NCBI GenBank assembly: GCA_022736595.1
Contig: DZDC01000097.1
Coordinates: 1 to 8,577 of the forward strand
From: Draconibacterium orientale
GTDB taxonomy: Bacteria; Bacteroidota; Bacteroidia; Bacteroidales; UBA1556
Length of the DNA: 8,577 bases
Direction of reading: 5' to 3'
The notes under the pieces: generated by a model
What the model saw: the letters and a program-made list of their open reading frames with translations, nothing else
Told to the model about the DNA's origin: nothing
The model's database searches: none
Part shown: one piece after another, positions 6,798 through 8,577 of the stretch
Position numbering within the stretch: the first letter of the stretch is position 1
How the letters are laid out: every line of letters begins with the position of its first letter
Translations under genes and position numbers: made by a program

Positions 6798-7826
6798 TTA
6801 AAGGTTGAATAGATCGCGCTGGTCGGGTCGTGGAATTTTACCTAAATGCTTGTATGCAAGTTCGGTAGCTTCGCGCCCCCGCGGAGTACGCTGGATGTAT
6901 CCTTCCATAATGAGGAAGGGTTCGTAAACTTCTTCAATGGTACCGGAGTCTTCGCCTACGGCTGTGGCAATGGTGGTTAAACCCACAGGCCCACCCTTAA
7001 ATTTATCAATGATGGTATTAAGAATCCGAATGTCCATTTCGTCCAATCCATTTTTGTCCACGTTAAGGGCTTCAAGGGCCACATTAACAATGCTAAGGTC
7101 GATGGTGCCATCACCTTTTATCTGGGCAAAATCGCGTACGCGACGGAGCAAACCGTTGGCAATACGTGGGGTTCCACGACTTCGACGGGCTATTTCTAAA
7201 GCGGCAAGGGGATGAATGGGAACTTTGAGAATACTTGAGGAGCGCGTTACAATTCTAGATAAAGTATCGGCATTGTAATATTGTAAACGCAGATTGATTC
7301 CAAACCGACTTCTTAGTGGAGCGGTAAGTAATCCGCTGCGGGTAGTGGCTCCAATGAGAGTGAAGGGGTTGAGGGCAATTTGAACGCTTCGGGCATTGGG
7401 TCCCGATTCGAGCATAATGTCGATTTTAAAATCTTCCATGGCTGCATAAAGATATTCTTCCACTACTGCACTCAAACGGTGAATTTCGTCGATAAAGAGC
7501 ACGTCATTGGCTTCAAGATTGGTCAAAAGACCAGCCAAATCACCAGGTTTGTCCAAAACTGGACCCGAGGTGATTTTAATGCCTACACCCAATTCGTTGG
7601 CAATGATGTTGCTTAAAGTGGTTTTGCCCAAACCGGGAGGGCCGTGTAGCAACACATGGTCTAAAGCTTCGCCTCTTTGGCGTGCCGCTTTAACAAAGAT
7701 TTCAAGGTTTTCAATCACTTGGGGTTGCCCTTGAAAACTTTCAAAACTTCCAGGTCGCAATGCTTTTTCATATTCCAATTCAGAATTTGAAAAAGTGGAC
7801 TTATCAGCATTCAAATTTTGATTCAT
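6798..7826 (-). CDS. ruvB: Holliday junction branch-migration helicase RuvB
   Basis: RuvB is the hexameric AAA+ motor that, with RuvA, drives branch migration of Holliday junctions in recombinational repair. The 342 residues match the family length. Seen: ALRP at 22-25, Walker A GPPGLGKTT at 62-70, Walker B DEIH at 113-116, sensor 1 GATTRSG near 159-165, the arginine finger R174 in LRSRFG, sensor 2 R221 in GTPR, and the C-terminal winged helix (GGPVGLTTIA to YIQRTPRGREAT, about 278-321). There is no downstream Met before ALRP that would make a better start. It is first in a two-gene unit with queG. A -7 promoter motif sits only 4 nt upstream of the start codon, which suggests a nearly leaderless mRNA. 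Confidence 0.98.
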   Translation of the reverse strand: MNQNLNADKSTFSNSELEYEKALRPGSFESFQGQPQVIENLEIFVKAARQRGEALDHVLLHGPPGLGKTTLSNIIANELGVGIKITSGPVLDKPGDLAGLLTNLEANDVLFIDEIHRLSAVVEEYLYAAMEDFKIDIMLESGPNARSVQIALNPFTLIGATTRSGLLTAPLRSRFGINLRLQYYNADTLSRIVTRSSSILKVPIHPLAALEIARRSRGTPRIANGLLRRVRDFAQIKGDGTIDLSIVNVALEALNVDKNGLDEMDIRILNTIIDKFKGGPVGLTTIATAVGEDSGTIEEVYEPFLIMEGYIQRTPRGREATELAYKHLGKIPRPDQRDLFNL

Positions 7827-7830
7827 GCGG

Positions 7831-7838
7831 CAAAGTTA
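7831..7838 (-). promoter_or_regulatory. Candidate -7 promoter element for ruvB-queG
   Basis: The minus strand reads TAACTTTG, an exact TAnnTTTG match, with only four bases (7827-7830) between it and the ruvB ATG. The start site expected 4-7 nt downstream would fall at or next to the initiation codon. No TTG is seen at the usual -33 distance. Confidence 0.5.
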
Positions 7839-7994
7839 ATAAGATTTAGTGATTCTAACGCAGCATTATTTTGTTATCAGTATAGATTTATTGAGGGTTT
7901 TGGAATAAAAAATAAATCGGAATAACTAGTAAAATGCAGATAAAGAATTAGTTAATATTGATGGAAAAAATATTTCTAGAAAGCTTAATTTTTG

Positions 7995-8026
7995 TTGCAT
8001 TGGTTTTGAAAAAACATTTACATTTG
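7995..8026 (+). promoter_or_regulatory. Bacteroidota sigma-A-type promoter of tRNA-Val
   Basis: TACATTTG (8019-8026) is an exact TAnnTTTG -7 element. A TTG (7995-7997) lies 21 nt upstream, a usual -33 spacing in this phylum. Transcription would start near 8031-8033, just ahead of the mature tRNA 5' end at 8039. Confidence 0.8.
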
Positions 8027-8038
8027 CACTTCCATTTT

Positions 8039-8113
8039 GGGTGATTAGCTCAGCTGGTTCAGAGCATCTCGTTTACACCGAGGGGGTCGGGGGTTCGAAT
8101 CCCTCATTGCCCA
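8039..8113 (+). tRNA. tRNA-Val (anticodon UAC)
   Basis: A full cloverleaf can be drawn. The acceptor stem is GGGTGAT (8039-8045) with ATTGCCC (8106-8112), including two G-U pairs. The D arm is GCTC/GAGC. The anticodon stem is TCTCG/CGAGG around loop TTTACAC, with anticodon TAC at 8074-8076. The T arm is GGGGG/CCCTC with loop TTCGAAT. The discriminator is A8113. The 3' CCA is not encoded, so CCA-adding enzyme is needed. The UAC anticodon reads GUA and, by wobble, other Val codons. Confidence 0.97.
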
Positions 8114-8250
8114 CAAGCCTTGCAAAAGCAAGGCTTTTTTTGTGCCCCAAATTTTCGGAACTTCAATTCAGGATTAACCCAAATTTCGCCTTTGCATAAT
8201 TTACCCTTCGGGTCGATGAAAACAGTTCCAAAAGATTGGCTTTGTCGAGG
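8107..8250 (-). pseudogene. Possible gene relic: short coding-like frame running into the tRNA
   Basis: On the minus strand, 48 codons are open from just after a TAA (8253-8251) to a TGA inside the tRNA (8106-8104). The first two-thirds reads like real protein (for example GTVFIDPKGKLCKGEIWVN), while the last part is the terminator and tRNA read backwards. There is no ATG start. Just upstream, another frame gives IIWINLDKANLLEL, so a frameshifted relic is possible. Chance openness over 48 codons is also possible. I do not recognise a family. Confidence 0.2.
8115..8141 (+). terminator. Intrinsic terminator after tRNA-Val
   Basis: AAGCCTTGC (8115-8123) pairs perfectly with GCAAGGCTT (8128-8136) across an AAAA loop, followed by five further T residues. 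It begins two bases after the tRNA, so the tRNA is monocistronic. Confidence 0.95.
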
Positions 8251-8257
8251 TTAATCC
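8171..8257. repeat. Long-spaced perfect inverted repeat
   Basis: GGATTAACC (8171-8179) and GGTTAATCC (8249-8257) are perfect 9-bp inverted copies 69 nt apart; the match extends outward to 12 bp with one mismatch. Inside lie GCC/GGC (8188-8190 with 8238-8240) and a small ACCC-TTC-GGGT hairpin (8202-8212), so the whole segment could fold as one branched structure. It could be an RNA structure, the ends of a very small decayed element, or chance. Confidence 0.4.
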
Positions 8258-8295
8258 AGATTATGTATTAACGACAGTTTGACTTGTCAACTTCT

Positions 8296-8366
8296 AAAAA
8301 TCAATAACAAAATGATGAAATCAACAAAAATCAGCAAAAAAATCAGCAAAAATCAACTCATAAAAA
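8296..8366. repeat. Phased A-tracts with TCARC direct repeats
   Basis: Short A runs are centred at about 8298, 8311, 8319, 8328, 8339, 8350 and 8364, that is, mostly 9-12 bp apart and close to the helical repeat. TCAAC/TCAGC occurs at 8321, 8331, 8343 and 8353, and AAAAATCAGCAAAAA is repeated exactly with a 12-bp period (8326-8340, 8338-8352). Such DNA is expected to be intrinsically curved and can lie upstream of promoters or bind nucleoid proteins. Iteron-like binding sites are an alternative. Confidence 0.55.
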
Positions 8367-8379
8367 GAGAATATTCCCT

Positions 8380-8489
8380 GGATAAAGATCCGACAACAAG
8401 CTACTTTATCCCCTACACCTAAACGGGTTGTGCTGAACAGGTGATAGACCATAAAGCCCAATAACTTCAGCGGTTATTTGGGCTTTTTT
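8380..8489 (+). ncRNA. Candidate small structured RNA: three hairpins ending in a terminator
   Basis: Three stems follow one another without overlap: GGATAAAG/CTTTATCC (8380-8387, 8404-8411), CACCT/AGGTG (8416-8420, 8439-8443) and the terminator stem (8453-8465 with 8473-8486). The loops of the first two contain ACAAC (8393-8397) and GTTGT (8427-8431), which could pair as a kissing interaction. No protein-coding frame explains it. No TAnnTTTG promoter was found upstream, so the 5' end is unknown. It matches no RNA family I can name. Confidence 0.3.
8453..8489 (+). terminator. Intrinsic terminator in the tRNA-downstream region
   Basis: AAAGCCCAATAAC (8453-8465) pairs with GTTATTTGGGCTTT (8473-8486) with a single bulged base, followed by TTT. 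A second TGGGCTTT at 8492-8499 could compete for the same left arm. The T-tract favours plus-strand transcription, though no plus-strand gene precedes it after the tRNA terminator. On the minus strand only a short TTTAT follows. Confidence 0.75.
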
Positions 8490-8537
8490 CATGGGCTTTC
8501 TGGCTATCACGCTATGTGTTAGTCAGGGCAAACGCAT

Positions 8538-8577
8538 CTAATTTTTTAGAAGTTTAAAAATATACTCATCATCCCAT
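8538..8577 (-). CDS. Possible C-terminal end of a minus-strand gene (partial)
   Basis: Reading leftwards from the window edge, one frame gives WDDEYIFKLLKN followed by TAG at 8540-8538; the other two frames stop within a few to about ten codons. The composition suits a protein C-terminus, but 12 residues cannot establish a gene. If real, the gene converges on the tRNA region, and the hairpin at 8453-8489 could serve as its weak terminator. Confidence 0.25.
   Translation of the reverse strand, partial: WDDEYIFKLLKN

Larger units (their letters stand above)
8142..8577. other. 436-base region without a confident gene
   Basis: After the tRNA terminator there is no long open frame on either strand. 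The longest ATG-started frame of note is a 28-codon minus-strand frame read through the terminator hairpin (start near 8492), probably chance. The region contains the inverted repeat, A-tract repeats and three-hairpin segment listed separately. No copy of the tRNA 3' end is present, so there is no sign of an attachment-site duplication within the window. Confidence 0.6.

Noticed and set aside
8406..8492. 28-codon minus-strand ORF beginning MKKAQITAEV
   Set aside because: It is read straight through the terminator hairpin arms and has no family resemblance; the hairpin explains the sequence better.
8441..8510. GTGATAG (8441-8447) and CTATCAC (8504-8510) flanking the terminator as element ends
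   Set aside because: Only 7 bp, the left copy overlaps the CACCT/AGGTG stem, and there is no coding content or target duplication.
8039..8577. Integrated element at tRNA-Val with flanking attachment repeats
   Set aside because: No second copy of the tRNA 3' end and no integrase frame occur in the window; the hypothesis needs sequence beyond 8577.

Overview
The window looks like a piece of a Bacteroidota chromosome (Flavobacteriia/Sphingobacteriia-like; genus not resolved). Reasons: moderately AT-rich DNA; start codons without clear Shine-Dalgarno sequences; exact matches to the Bacteroidota -7 promoter motif TAnnTTTG in front of the tRNA, ruvB and pta; a short-form Pta; and a small outer-membrane-barrel-like protein with a typical export signal. 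No phage, IS element, CRISPR array or defence system was found. Most of the window is housekeeping and central metabolism.

Layout. (1) Positions 1-53 are probably the last codons of a plus-strand gene that begins outside the window. (2) 211-885 (+) encodes a secreted, probably outer-membrane, beta-rich protein of unknown function. A perfect 10-bp hairpin at 896-925 with T-tracts on both sides separates it from the next block. (3) 950-4188, all minus strand, is a compact operon transcribed pta -> hbd-like 3-hydroxyacyl-CoA dehydrogenase -> ackA, with 34-nt gaps at both junctions. Pta and AckA convert acetyl-CoA to acetate with ATP formation. The dehydrogenase between them is unusual in position and in sequence. 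(4) 4189-4457 is a divergent intergenic region with a candidate pta promoter. (5) 4458-5864 (+) is a sodium/proton-dicarboxylate (glutamate/aspartate type) symporter with a long charged insert after TM1. (6) 5861-7826 (minus) is ruvB-queG, separated by one base. The queG stop overlaps the symporter stop by 4 nt. (7) 7827-8038 is a divergent promoter region for ruvB and the tRNA. (8) 8039-8113 is tRNA-Val(UAC) with a strong promoter and a terminator.

The last 436 bases (8142-8577) hold no convincing full gene but are not featureless. They contain a long inverted repeat (8171-8257), a short minus-strand reading frame with coding-like content that runs into the tRNA (possible gene relic), a phased A-tract direct-repeat patch (8296-8366), and then three consecutive hairpins, the last a T-tailed terminator (8380-8489). 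This is the part most likely to hide something undescribed, for example a small structured RNA. The final 40 bases may be the C-terminal end of a minus-strand gene.

Working together: pta/hbd-like/ackA and the dicarboxylate symporter fit carbon overflow and amino-acid or C4-acid uptake. ruvB/queG pair DNA recombination repair with the last step of queuosine tRNA modification, a linkage probably of transcription rather than of function.
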